Below, piece after piece: positions 1-5,206 of a stretch of 7,479 nt of DNA. Origin of the DNA: Caldilineaceae bacterium (GTDB taxonomy: Bacteria > Chloroflexota > Anaerolineae > Caldilineales > Caldilineaceae); NCBI GenBank assembly GCA_028819675.1, contig JAPPKT010000391.1:1-7479 (forward strand), in the 5' to 3' direction. Position 1 is the stretch's first letter, and each line of letters starts with the position of its first letter. Both the position numbers and the translations under genes were made by a program. The notes under the pieces were generated by a model, which searched no databases, was not told where the DNA came from, and was given only the letters and a program-made list of their open reading frames with translations.

Positions 1-71
1 CAAACAGTTCTTCCACGGTTTCCGAGGAAGTTGGCTGCCCAGTTTACTTCATAGCGGTTCTACACAAGAGC

Positions 72-1118
72 ATGCCCAAGTTTTCCCCTCATCAGCTGAC
101 CGCCATCGCTGAAGACGTTTTCGTGGCCGCCGGCTTGGAACAAGGCGAGGCTCGGACTGTGGCGGAACACCTGGTGCAGGCCAACCTGGCCGGACACGAC
201 TCACACGGTGTGCTGAGGATCCCGGAATATGTGGAATGGATGGAAGCGGGCGACGTTGTCCCAGGTCAGCACATAGCGATTGTGCACGAGACCGATATCA
301 TGGCTGTGATGGAGGGGGGCTGGGGCTTTGGCCAGGTCATCGGTCTGGAGGCGTTCGAGGTAGCGATGGAGAAGGCGCGGGAGAACGGCGTCGGCATCAT
401 CGCGGTCAGCCGGTGCGGGCACATTGGGCGCGTCGGGCATTATCCTTACCTGGCGGCAGAGCAGGGGCTGGTGACGGTGATGTTCGTCAATACGCATGGG
501 GGCGGCAAGCTGGCCGCGCCGTGGGGCGGGCGGGGGCGGCGGCTGTCGGCGAACCCGATTTCCGTTGGGATCCCGCGCAAGGACGGGGAACCGCTGGTGC
601 TGGACATGGCGACGTCGGCGATTGCCGACGGCAAGCTGAAGGATATGCTGAATCGGGGTGTGCCGGCGCCGGCCGGATGCATTGTTGACGCAGACGGCAA
701 TCCGACAACAGACCCTGCGGCCTATGTCGGGCCGCCTGAGGGCGCCCTATTGCCCTTTGGCGGGCACAAGGGATTTGGTTTGTCCTTTGTCATCGACATT
801 TTGGCCGGCGCGCTGTCGGGCGCAGGGTGCAGCCGCGATGGTGTGAACCGCATTGGCAACGGATTTCTGGCAATTGTGATCCAGCCTGAGAAACTGAGGG
901 ACGGCGACGGCTTCTATGCCGACGTCGAAGGGCTGGTGCAGCACGTCAAGGGTTCGGAGCCGGCGGCCGGGTTCGACGAGATCCTGGCGCCGGGCGAGCC
1001 GGAGATCCGCACACGTCAACAGCGGATGCGGGAAGGCATCGTGATTGACGATACGGCGTGGGGCAAGATCTGCGCCGCGGCCGCGCGCTACGGTGTCAGG
1101 TTGACCGCGTCAGAATAG
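72..1118 (+). CDS. Ldh2-family (malate/L-lactate/ureidoglycolate-type) NAD(P)-dependent dehydrogenase
   Basis: A complete 348-residue protein of the Ldh2 fold, the family that includes malate, sulfolactate, ureidoglycolate and 2,3-diketogulonate dehydrogenases. These cytosolic enzymes interconvert a 2-hydroxy acid and a 2-oxo acid using NAD(P). Visible family motifs are GHDSHGVLRIPEY (41-53), SRCGHIGRVGHY (113-124, the usual place of the catalytic His, here H117), the PWGG...SANPISVGIPR block (150-169), LDMATSAIADGK (178-188) and LPFGGHKGFGLSF (227-239). The length is normal for the family. The ATG at 72 is taken because the conserved N-terminal helix starts a few residues later; only a weak AAGAG-like ribosome site precedes it. 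I see no convincing promoter in the 71 upstream bases, so it may belong to an operon entering from the left. The 3' end overlaps the convergent dioxygenase gene by 9 bases. The family is confident; the substrate cannot be told. Confidence 0.9.
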   Translation: MPKFSPHQLTAIAEDVFVAAGLEQGEARTVAEHLVQANLAGHDSHGVLRIPEYVEWMEAGDVVPGQHIAIVHETDIMAVMEGGWGFGQVIGLEAFEVAMEKARENGVGIIAVSRCGHIGRVGHYPYLAAEQGLVTVMFVNTHGGGKLAAPWGGRGRRLSANPISVGIPRKDGEPLVLDMATSAIADGKLKDMLNRGVPAPAGCIVDADGNPTTDPAAYVGPPEGALLPFGGHKGFGLSFVIDILAGALSGAGCSRDGVNRIGNGFLAIVIQPEKLRDGDGFYADVEGLVQHVKGSEPAAGFDEILAPGEPEIRTRQQRMREGIVIDDTAWGKICAAAARYGVRLTASE

Positions 1119-1916
1119 GGCCCCGTAGGCACTGAAATAGTTTTCGCTGGTCATCAAGCCCCGTCCCGGCATTTCAAACTCCCGCAGTGGAAACGGCAGA
1201 GAGAAAAAGGAGAAGGTGAATCGTTCGGCCGCGCTATTGGCGCTCAACCGAACACGGTGATTCATCGCTCTGATCGCGCCTTGGGACCACATCTCCATCA
1301 GGTAGCCCGGGTAGAGCAGGATCGAGTCCTCGGCGTCAACAGATTTCCACACAGATTCCCCGTGCTCGCCGACCACCTGTAGCTCCAACTCTTCGTCGAT
1401 ACCGAAAGGGAATACGGTGAACAGAGAGGCATCGGGATGCGCGGAGAGCCGCGTGTTGTCTGCTGCGGTGGAGGTGAACTGCAGTTGCGGCGGATAGTAG
1501 TTGTTGGAAACCATGTGGCCGACGTTCTGACGGTAGAATTCGAGCAGGCCGGGTATGTCAAGCCGTGTCAGCAGTTCGGTCTCCAACGAACGCACTGTCT
1601 GCAAGACCTCCTTCCAACCGCCTTTCAGAAAGCCCTGAAACTCTTCGGGGTAGCGGTCCATCGGGTAGAACTCGGAGAGGACGAAGGTGCTGATGAGGTC
1701 GTCTTCGGCCTGATGGCTGCTGTCGGTCTGGCCGTAGTAGGAAAAGCCGTCGTAGGCATACCCATAGCGCTCTTGAAGAAAGCGAAGTTGATAGTCACGA
1801 ACTCTGTGGATGAAGGATCGAAAGGCCTCCAGGAGTTCGGTACAGTCCAGGGCGGCGCGGGAGGTTACGAGGTATCCTCTTGACTTCAGTAAGTCTGCAC
1901 TTTGCGGGTCGATCAC
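1110..1916 (-). CDS. Isopenicillin-N-synthase-like non-heme Fe(II) (probably 2-oxoglutarate-dependent) oxygenase
   Basis: A 268-residue protein with the C-terminal double-stranded beta-helix signature of the IPNS-like/plant-type dioxygenases. NNYYPP (138-143) matches the family's NYYPP motif. RLSAHPDASLFTVF (156-169) supplies the HxD pair H160/D162. AMNHRV (217-222) gives the second iron ligand H220, 58 residues after D162. RFT (232-234), just before FSFF, fits the R-x-S/T site that binds the 2-oxoglutarate carboxylate, although the H-to-R gap is slightly long. The protein is shorter than the usual roughly 300-350 residues, mainly at the N-terminus. The start is GTG at 1916, preceded by GGAG 10 bases upstream. 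It lies 18 bases after the ATPase stop, in the same reading frame, with no promoter or terminator visible between them. It is therefore most likely the last gene of the TPP-controlled importer operon. Role inferred: oxidation of the imported precursor or a related compound. The substrate is unknown. Confidence 0.82.
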   Translation of the reverse strand: MIDPQSADLLKSRGYLVTSRAALDCTELLEAFRSFIHRVRDYQLRFLQERYGYAYDGFSYYGQTDSSHQAEDDLISTFVLSEFYPMDRYPEEFQGFLKGGWKEVLQTVRSLETELLTRLDIPGLLEFYRQNVGHMVSNNYYPPQLQFTSTAADNTRLSAHPDASLFTVFPFGIDEELELQVVGEHGESVWKSVDAEDSILLYPGYLMEMWSQGAIRAMNHRVRLSANSAAERFTFSFFSLPFPLREFEMPGRGLMTSENYFSAYGALF

Positions 1917-1934
1917 GGTTTGGTTACTCCACGT

Positions 1935-2711
1935 TCAGAGTTTCAGGTGCGCAAGCGCGCTCCGCTTCAGAGCAAGAAACTCCGGCTCCAGGATTGTATT
2001 TTCGTCACGCGGATGGGGCAAGTCGATTTTGAGGTCGGCGGTGATACGGCCGGGACGGGGGCTGAATACGAGCATGCGGTCTCCCAGGAGCAGCGCCTCG
2101 TCGATGTCGTGGGTGATGAAGAGAATCGTCTTGGAAAACCGCGTGCGAACGCCCAGCAGCCATTGCTGCAGCATGCGGCGGGTGAGGGCGTCGAGGGCGC
2201 CGAAGGGTTCATCGAGGAGCAGGATGTCGTAGCCGGCGAGGAAGGTGCGCAGCAGCGCGGCGCGCTGCCTCATGCCGCCCGAGAGCGTGCTGGGCCAGCT
2301 GTCTTCAAAGCCGTCGAGCCCGAAGAGCGGGAGCAGCTGACGCGCTTCTTCGCGGGCGGCGTCGCGGCTGCCTCCGGCGAGCTCCACTCCGAGGATGACG
2401 TTTTCGAGCACCGTGCGCCAGGGCAGCAGGGTATCGCGTTGGGGCATATAGCCAAAGCACCCCTGCCGATCCGACGGTTCGGGCAGGGGCTGCCCTTGCA
2501 GAACGATCTGGCCGCTGTCCGGCTGTACGAGGCCGGCCAGAAGGCGCAGAAGGGTGGACTTACCGCAGCCGCTGGGGCCGATGATGGTCAGGAACTCGCC
2601 CTCCTCGACGTTGAAGGTCAGGTCGACGATAGCTTCGACTTCGCCGCGCGATCCCCGGCGCGTGCCGCCGCTGAAGGTCTTGGAGAGCGAGTCGACCGCC
2701 AGTAGGGTCAT
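1935..2711 (-). CDS. thiZ: ABC transporter ATP-binding protein, ThiZ/SsuB/TauB type
   Basis: A 258-residue cytoplasmic ATPase that powers the importer. All nucleotide-binding motifs are intact: Walker A GPSGCGKST (45-53), Q-loop Q91 in YMPQRDTLLPW, signature LSGGMRQR (143-150), Walker B ILLLDEP (163-169), D-loop GALD (171-174) and switch His H201 in ITHDIDEA. The Q-loop and ITHDIDEA patterns are typical of the nitrate/sulfonate/taurine/thiamine-precursor ATPases (SsuB, TauB, ThiZ), which sequence alone does not separate. The thiamine assignment rests on the TPP riboswitch and the neighbouring thiamine-binding protein and ThiY-like protein. Its ATG overlaps the stop of the binding-protein gene as ATGA (2708-2711), so translation is probably coupled. 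The symbol is given by role, not by close sequence comparison. Confidence 0.9.
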   Translation of the reverse strand: MTLLAVDSLSKTFSGGTRRGSRGEVEAIVDLTFNVEEGEFLTIIGPSGCGKSTLLRLLAGLVQPDSGQIVLQGQPLPEPSDRQGCFGYMPQRDTLLPWRTVLENVILGVELAGGSRDAAREEARQLLPLFGLDGFEDSWPSTLSGGMRQRAALLRTFLAGYDILLLDEPFGALDALTRRMLQQWLLGVRTRFSKTILFITHDIDEALLLGDRMLVFSPRPGRITADLKIDLPHPRDENTILEPEFLALKRSALAHLKL

Positions 2712-3733
2712 TCTTTGTCCGGCAGGAACTCGTTCGTATATGCGCCCTCGCCGTCAAACGACTCGATGATGCCGCCGTCGATCAGGAAGTCGGCGTAGGC
2801 CTGCCAGACTTCGCCGGTCTGGATGCCCCATTGCGCGGCTTCTGCCTGGTATTCGTTGGCCAGCCATTCCTGGCTGGCATGGACGAGGTCGGCGTCCAGG
2901 TCCGGATTGGCCGCCAGCAGAATGTCTGCGGCCTCGGCAGGGTTGTCGATGGCGAACTCAAAGCCTCTGGCCGTCGCCGCGACGAAAGCCTTCACGGTGT
3001 CCGGATCGTTGGCGATCATGGCCTCGCCGGTGATCAGGATCGGCGTGTAGTAGTCGGGGATGCAGTCCAGGTAGTCCTTGAGCATGATGATGTTGAGATC
3101 GATACCCTGCAGCTCGGCGTTGATGCCGGTCCAGGCGTAGTAGATCCAGGCGAAGTCGACCTGGTCGGCTTCGGTGATGGAGAGGAAATCGGCCCAGCCG
3201 ACATCGATGAATTCAATCTCCGCGGCCGACCCGCCGGCGCATTGCATGAGCAGGTCGATGGTTGGATACTCGATTGGTGAGCCGAAGCTGCCGTAGCGCT
3301 TGCCGGCGAGGTCGGTGGGCCCCTCTATGCCGGCGCTACTGCGGGAGGCGAATCCGGAGGTGTTATGCTGGATGACGGCGGCGATCGAGACGATGGGCAC
3401 GCCCTCGACGCGGGCGAAGGTGGCCCCCTCCTGGTAGCTTACGCCGAAGTCGGCCGAGCCTGTGCCCACGACCTGGTGTACGTCGGACTCGCCCGGTATG
3501 ACGATATCCACGTTGAGGCCGGCCTCCTCATACCAGCCCTTGTCCTGGGCGACATAGATTCCGGTGTGATTGGTATTCGGCGTCCAGTCCAGCAGCAGGG
3601 TGACATCTGTCAAGGCGGCGGTGCCGGCCCCGCTTTGGGCGGCTGGCGCCACCGGTACACAGGCAGCCGCCAGCGCCAGCGACATCAGAATTGCAATCAG
3701 AAGGGTGGTTCGTGAAAGTCGATTTCGCATCAT
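2708..3733 (-). CDS. thiY: NMT1/ThiY-like substrate-binding lipoprotein, thiamine pyrimidine-precursor importer
   Basis: Extracytoplasmic solute receptor of the importer, 341 residues from the first ATG. The N-terminus has basic residues, a hydrophobic stretch (about 9-24) and LALAAAC with Cys25 as the probable lipidation site. A V/P/A-rich linker follows, as in many Chloroflexota lipoproteins. The mature part opens with LLLDWTPNTNHTGIYVAQ (45-62) and GWYEEAGLNVDI, the hallmark of the NMT1/THI5-like family that includes ThiY, which binds N-formyl-aminopyrimidine or HMP-like compounds. GSADFGVSYQE (92-102) and IPDYYTPILIT (225-235) also fit. It lacks the Cys-rich CCCFC motif of eukaryotic THI5 synthases, so it is a receptor and not an HMP synthase. 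Two adjacent ATGs (3733 and 3730) lie close to AAGGAGG; spacing favours the second, giving 340 residues. The exact ligand (HMP, formyl-aminopyrimidine or thiamine) is not settled. Confidence 0.88.
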   Translation of the reverse strand: MMRNRLSRTTLLIAILMSLALAAACVPVAPAAQSGAGTAALTDVTLLLDWTPNTNHTGIYVAQDKGWYEEAGLNVDIVIPGESDVHQVVGTGSADFGVSYQEGATFARVEGVPIVSIAAVIQHNTSGFASRSSAGIEGPTDLAGKRYGSFGSPIEYPTIDLLMQCAGGSAAEIEFIDVGWADFLSITEADQVDFAWIYYAWTGINAELQGIDLNIIMLKDYLDCIPDYYTPILITGEAMIANDPDTVKAFVAATARGFEFAIDNPAEAADILLAANPDLDADLVHASQEWLANEYQAEAAQWGIQTGEVWQAYADFLIDGGIIESFDGEGAYTNEFLPDKE

Positions 3734-3744
3734 CTCCTCCTTGG
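3734..3744 (-). promoter_or_regulatory. Strong ribosome binding site of the binding-protein gene
   Basis: On the minus strand, AAGGAGG (3742-3736) is followed by AG and two consecutive ATG codons. The gap is 2 bases to the first ATG (3733) and 5 to the second (3730). The second spacing is within the normal range, so initiation probably occurs at 3730. This is one of the strongest Shine-Dalgarno sites in the operon, fitting the high receptor-to-permease ratio usually needed. Confidence 0.65.
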
Positions 3745-3753
3745 AGTAAGGAC

Positions 3754-3788
3754 CTGCCTATGGCAGCCGCCGGACGGCAACTGCCGTC
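3754..3788 (-). repeat. Two tandem intercistronic hairpins between permease and binding-protein genes
   Basis: The 53-base gap between the permease and receptor genes contains two perfect inverted repeats. One is GACGGCA-AC-TGCCGTC (3773-3788, 7-bp arms), which overlaps the permease stop codon. The other is CTGCC-TAT-GGCAG (3754-3766, 5-bp arms). Neither is followed by a T-tract, so they do not look like intrinsic terminators. They may mark a processing or mRNA-stability point that uncouples receptor expression from permease expression. The structure is seen; the function is inferred. Confidence 0.5.
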
Positions 3789-4539
3789 AACGTTCGTCAA
3801 AGTGCCAAGGCATCATGCCGCGCTCGAGTGCAAAGACGGCCAGAAACAACATAATGCTCAGGAGTGAAGTGATGACAATGGCCGAGAAGACCTGTGCGGT
3901 CTTGAACGCGGCCGACGAGCGCAGCATGTAGATGCCCAACCCCTGTTTTGCGCCAACCCACTCCCCAACGATGGCGCCGGTTACGCTGTAGGTGGCTGCG
4001 ATTTTGAGGCCAGAAAAGAAGTAAGGCAGAGCGGCAGGCAACCGCACCTTGCGCCAGATCTGCAGCCACGTCGCTCCCATCGAGCGGAAGAGGTCGATCA
4101 GTTCGGGCTCGGTAGAGGTCAGCCCATCGCTTGTGTTAACGGCGATGGGGAAGAAACAGAAGAGCGTCACGACGATTACCTTGGGCGCGATGCCGAAGCC
4201 AAACCAGATGATGAGCAGCGGCGCCAGCGCCAGGATGGGCACGGTCTGGGAGATGACCAGAAGCGGATAGATGGCGCGCTGCAGGAGGGGAGAAAAGTTG
4301 ATGGCGGCTGCGACCGACACACCTGCTGTCACGGCAATGCCAATGCCGATTGCGACCTCCAGCATGGTCTGGGCGACGTGGACGCCGAGCAGAGCGCGCA
4401 TCTCCCAGAATGCCTGCCAGATGGCCGAAGGCGAGGGCACGATCCACTTGGGCACTTCGAGGCCCCAGACGACAAGCTCCCAGAGGAACGCCAGCGTCAG
4501 GAGAACGGCGGCTGGCAGGAACAGGCGCGCCGCCCGCAT
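3787..4539 (-). CDS. thiX: ABC transporter permease, ThiX/SsuC/TauC type
   Basis: A 250-residue inner-membrane permease of the binding-protein-dependent transport family (BPD_transp_1). Hydrophobic segments are visible around residues 7-28, 57-80, 89-110, 118-136, 178-197 and 217-238, i.e. about six helices. The cytoplasmic coupling loop with the EAA-type motif is at about 145-172 (ELIDLFRSMGA, then RKVRLPAALP), where the ATPase docks. VPSPSAIWQAF (34-44) and ISQTVPILALAPLLIIWFG (96-114) are typical of the SsuC/TauC/ThiX group. The start ATG overlaps the thiamine-binding-protein stop as TGATG (4537-4541), a translational coupling arrangement. It presumably forms the homodimeric channel of the thiamine-precursor importer. 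The substrate assignment comes from the operon and the riboswitch. Confidence 0.9.
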   Translation of the reverse strand: MRAARLFLPAAVLLTLAFLWELVVWGLEVPKWIVPSPSAIWQAFWEMRALLGVHVAQTMLEVAIGIGIAVTAGVSVAAAINFSPLLQRAIYPLLVISQTVPILALAPLLIIWFGFGIAPKVIVVTLFCFFPIAVNTSDGLTSTEPELIDLFRSMGATWLQIWRKVRLPAALPYFFSGLKIAATYSVTGAIVGEWVGAKQGLGIYMLRSSAAFKTAQVFSAIVITSLLSIMLFLAVFALERGMMPWHFDER

Positions 4540-4835
4540 CAGCCGGCCCCCCGGAACTTTGAAACCTTTTCCTCAATGGTGGACCCGCCTACGGCCTCGC
4601 CGATCTTGATGATCGTCACCACACCTGCTACACCGTCGACAAAGCAGGCGCGATGGGCTCTTTTGGCCACGTCGAGGCAGGTTTCGAGGTCGCCTTCGAC
4701 GGTCGTGCCCAGGGCGCCGACCTCGTATTTGAGGCCCGATGCCTGGATTACGCCGATAGCGCGATCGACGATTGAATAGACATCGCCGCCGGTCGAGGGG
4801 AGTACTTGAATATCGACATTCACCGGGTCGGACAT
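4539..4835 (-). CDS. MTH1187-family thiamine-binding protein (Thiamine_BP, formerly DUF77)
   Basis: A 98-residue soluble protein, first gene after the riboswitch. It matches the MTH1187/YkoF-like thiamine-binding family in length and motifs: VDIQVLPS (7-14), GLKYEVGALGTTVEGDL (34-50, the conserved Y-x-V-G-x-x-G-T-T-x-E-G core) and TIIKIGE...GSTIEEKV (74-91). Family members have a ferredoxin-like alpha/beta fold, form oligomers and bind thiamine-type ligands. There is no signal peptide or membrane segment, so it is cytoplasmic and cannot replace the external receptor. A ribosome site AGGAG lies 5 bases before the ATG. Its place at the head of an importer operon suggests it buffers or hands over the imported thiamine-related compound. 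That role is inferred; the family is clear. Confidence 0.9.
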   Translation of the reverse strand: MSDPVNVDIQVLPSTGGDVYSIVDRAIGVIQASGLKYEVGALGTTVEGDLETCLDVAKRAHRACFVDGVAGVVTIIKIGEAVGGSTIEEKVSKFRGAG

Positions 4836-4853
4836 GGTGTCTCCTTTCCCAAC

Positions 4854-4878
4854 AAAAAAACCGCCCTGTCAGGCGGTT
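4854..4878 (-). terminator. Intrinsic terminator, expression platform of the TPP riboswitch
   Basis: Read on the minus strand, AACCGCC-TGACAG-GGCGG is followed directly by seven T residues. This G+C-rich stem with a T-tract is a textbook Rho-independent terminator. It sits 33 bases after the aptamer and 19 bases before the first start codon of the operon, so it is the off-switch used when TPP is bound. Confidence 0.9.
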
Positions 4879-4910
4879 GGCGTTTGGTGCAAAATGCAGT
4901 TTTTCAACTC

Positions 4911-5030
4911 ATCGCTAAGGTTCCTACGCCAGCATTACCTGGATCAGGTGTGTCGGTCATCTCCACGGAGCGCCATTCGGACGCGGTAGGAGATCTCTCA
5001 GCCCAGTTCTTCCGAGCTCCCGATTGCGAT
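4911..5030 (-). ncRNA. TPP riboswitch (THI element)
   Basis: The minus strand carries the conserved THI-box elements in order. These are GGGAGCTC (5021-5014), GGGCTGAGAG (5004-4995), ACCTGATCC (4949-4941), AGGTAATGC (4940-4932) and TGGCGTAGGAA (4931-4921). CTGAGA and the CTGAT...AATGC...GCGTAGG blocks are the pyrimidine- and pyrophosphate-sensing cores of the aptamer. The closing stem can be extended by ATCGC (5030-5026) pairing with GCGAT (4915-4911). Between CTGAGAG and the second core lies an extra stem, ATCTCC (4994-4989) with GGAGAT (4964-4959), enclosing a 24-base insert; this is the facultative arm of the element. With the terminator downstream it should reduce transcription of the five-gene operon when TPP is abundant. 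Confidence 0.96.
4926..4931 (-). promoter_or_regulatory. Candidate alternative pairing between aptamer and the terminator approach
   Basis: TGGCGT in the 3' aptamer core (4931-4926) is a perfect complement of ACGCCA just before the terminator (4883-4878). The second segment overlaps the first base of the terminator foot. Such pairing would compete with the TPP-bound fold and could be part of an antiterminator. It is only 6 bp and touches the terminator by one base, so it is a candidate only. Confidence 0.3.
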
Positions 5031-5050
5031 TCGGTTGTTCAGGTGCAGGT

Positions 5051-5067
5051 GCTCCCGGTCAGAGAGC
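5051..5067 (-). promoter_or_regulatory. Small 5' leader hairpin upstream of the aptamer
   Basis: Near the predicted transcript start, GCTCTC (5067-5062) can pair with GGGAGC (5056-5051) around a 5-base loop, with one G-U pair. It may protect the 5' end or insulate the aptamer. It may also be chance in GC-rich DNA. Confidence 0.3.
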
Positions 5068-5077
5068 AGTTGCGCAC

Positions 5078-5106
5078 AGTATATTTGATCTACTCATGTC
5101 GGTCAA
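5078..5106 (-). promoter_or_regulatory. Sigma70-type promoter of the thiamine operon
   Basis: Minus-strand TTGACC (5106-5101) and TATACT (5083-5078) are separated by exactly 17 bases. Each hexamer matches the housekeeping consensus at five of six positions. The expected start is near 5071, about 40 bases before the riboswitch. No other equally good promoter was seen in this gap. Confidence 0.8.
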
Positions 5107-5149
5107 GTCAGGAACAGTGGGGTTCCCAAGGGGTGCCCGCACAGCTGGA

Positions 5150-5191
5150 CCGGAAGGCGCCAGTTGCCTTACGAGAGCCGGCGCCTTCCGG
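5150..5191 (-). repeat. Perfect 12-bp inverted repeat after the exporter gene, possible transcript end
   Basis: CCGGAAGGCGCC (5150-5161) and GGCGCCTTCCGG (5180-5191) are exact inverted copies around an 18-base loop. It starts 15 bases past the stop codon of the exporter gene and lies upstream of the thiamine promoter. The stem would be very stable but has no T-tract, so it is not a standard intrinsic terminator. It may act as a 3'-end stabiliser, a Rho-assisted end, or an operator. Confidence 0.55.
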
Positions 5192-5206
5192 AATACTGCG
5201 CAGATC

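Noticed and set aside
10..30. Short inverted repeat CTTCC...GGAAG upstream of the dehydrogenase gene
   Set aside because: The arms are only 5 bp, with no promoter hexamers or known operator pattern around them; chance is likely.
1902..2705. Long plus-strand open frame (267 codons) opposite the ATPase gene
   Set aside because: It mirrors the intact ATPase on the other strand, has a Glu/Gly/Ala-rich composition with no recognisable motif, and is a GC-rich shadow.
2708..3733. THI5-type HMP synthase instead of a transport receptor
   Set aside because: The protein has a lipoprotein signal and lies in an ABC operon, and it lacks the Cys-rich CCCFC motif of the synthases.
1935..4539. Sulfonate/taurine (Ssu/Tau) importer as the identity of the ABC genes
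   Set aside because: The ATPase and permease alone fit this equally well, but the TPP riboswitch, the Thiamine_BP gene and the DWTPNTNHTG motif of the receptor point to a thiamine precursor. The oxygenase is also IPNS-like and lacks the TauD pattern.
4136..4576. Minus-strand 146-codon frame overlapping the permease
   Set aside because: It is an out-of-frame Arg/Ala/Gly-rich shadow of the permease gene, which has the expected helices and EAA loop.
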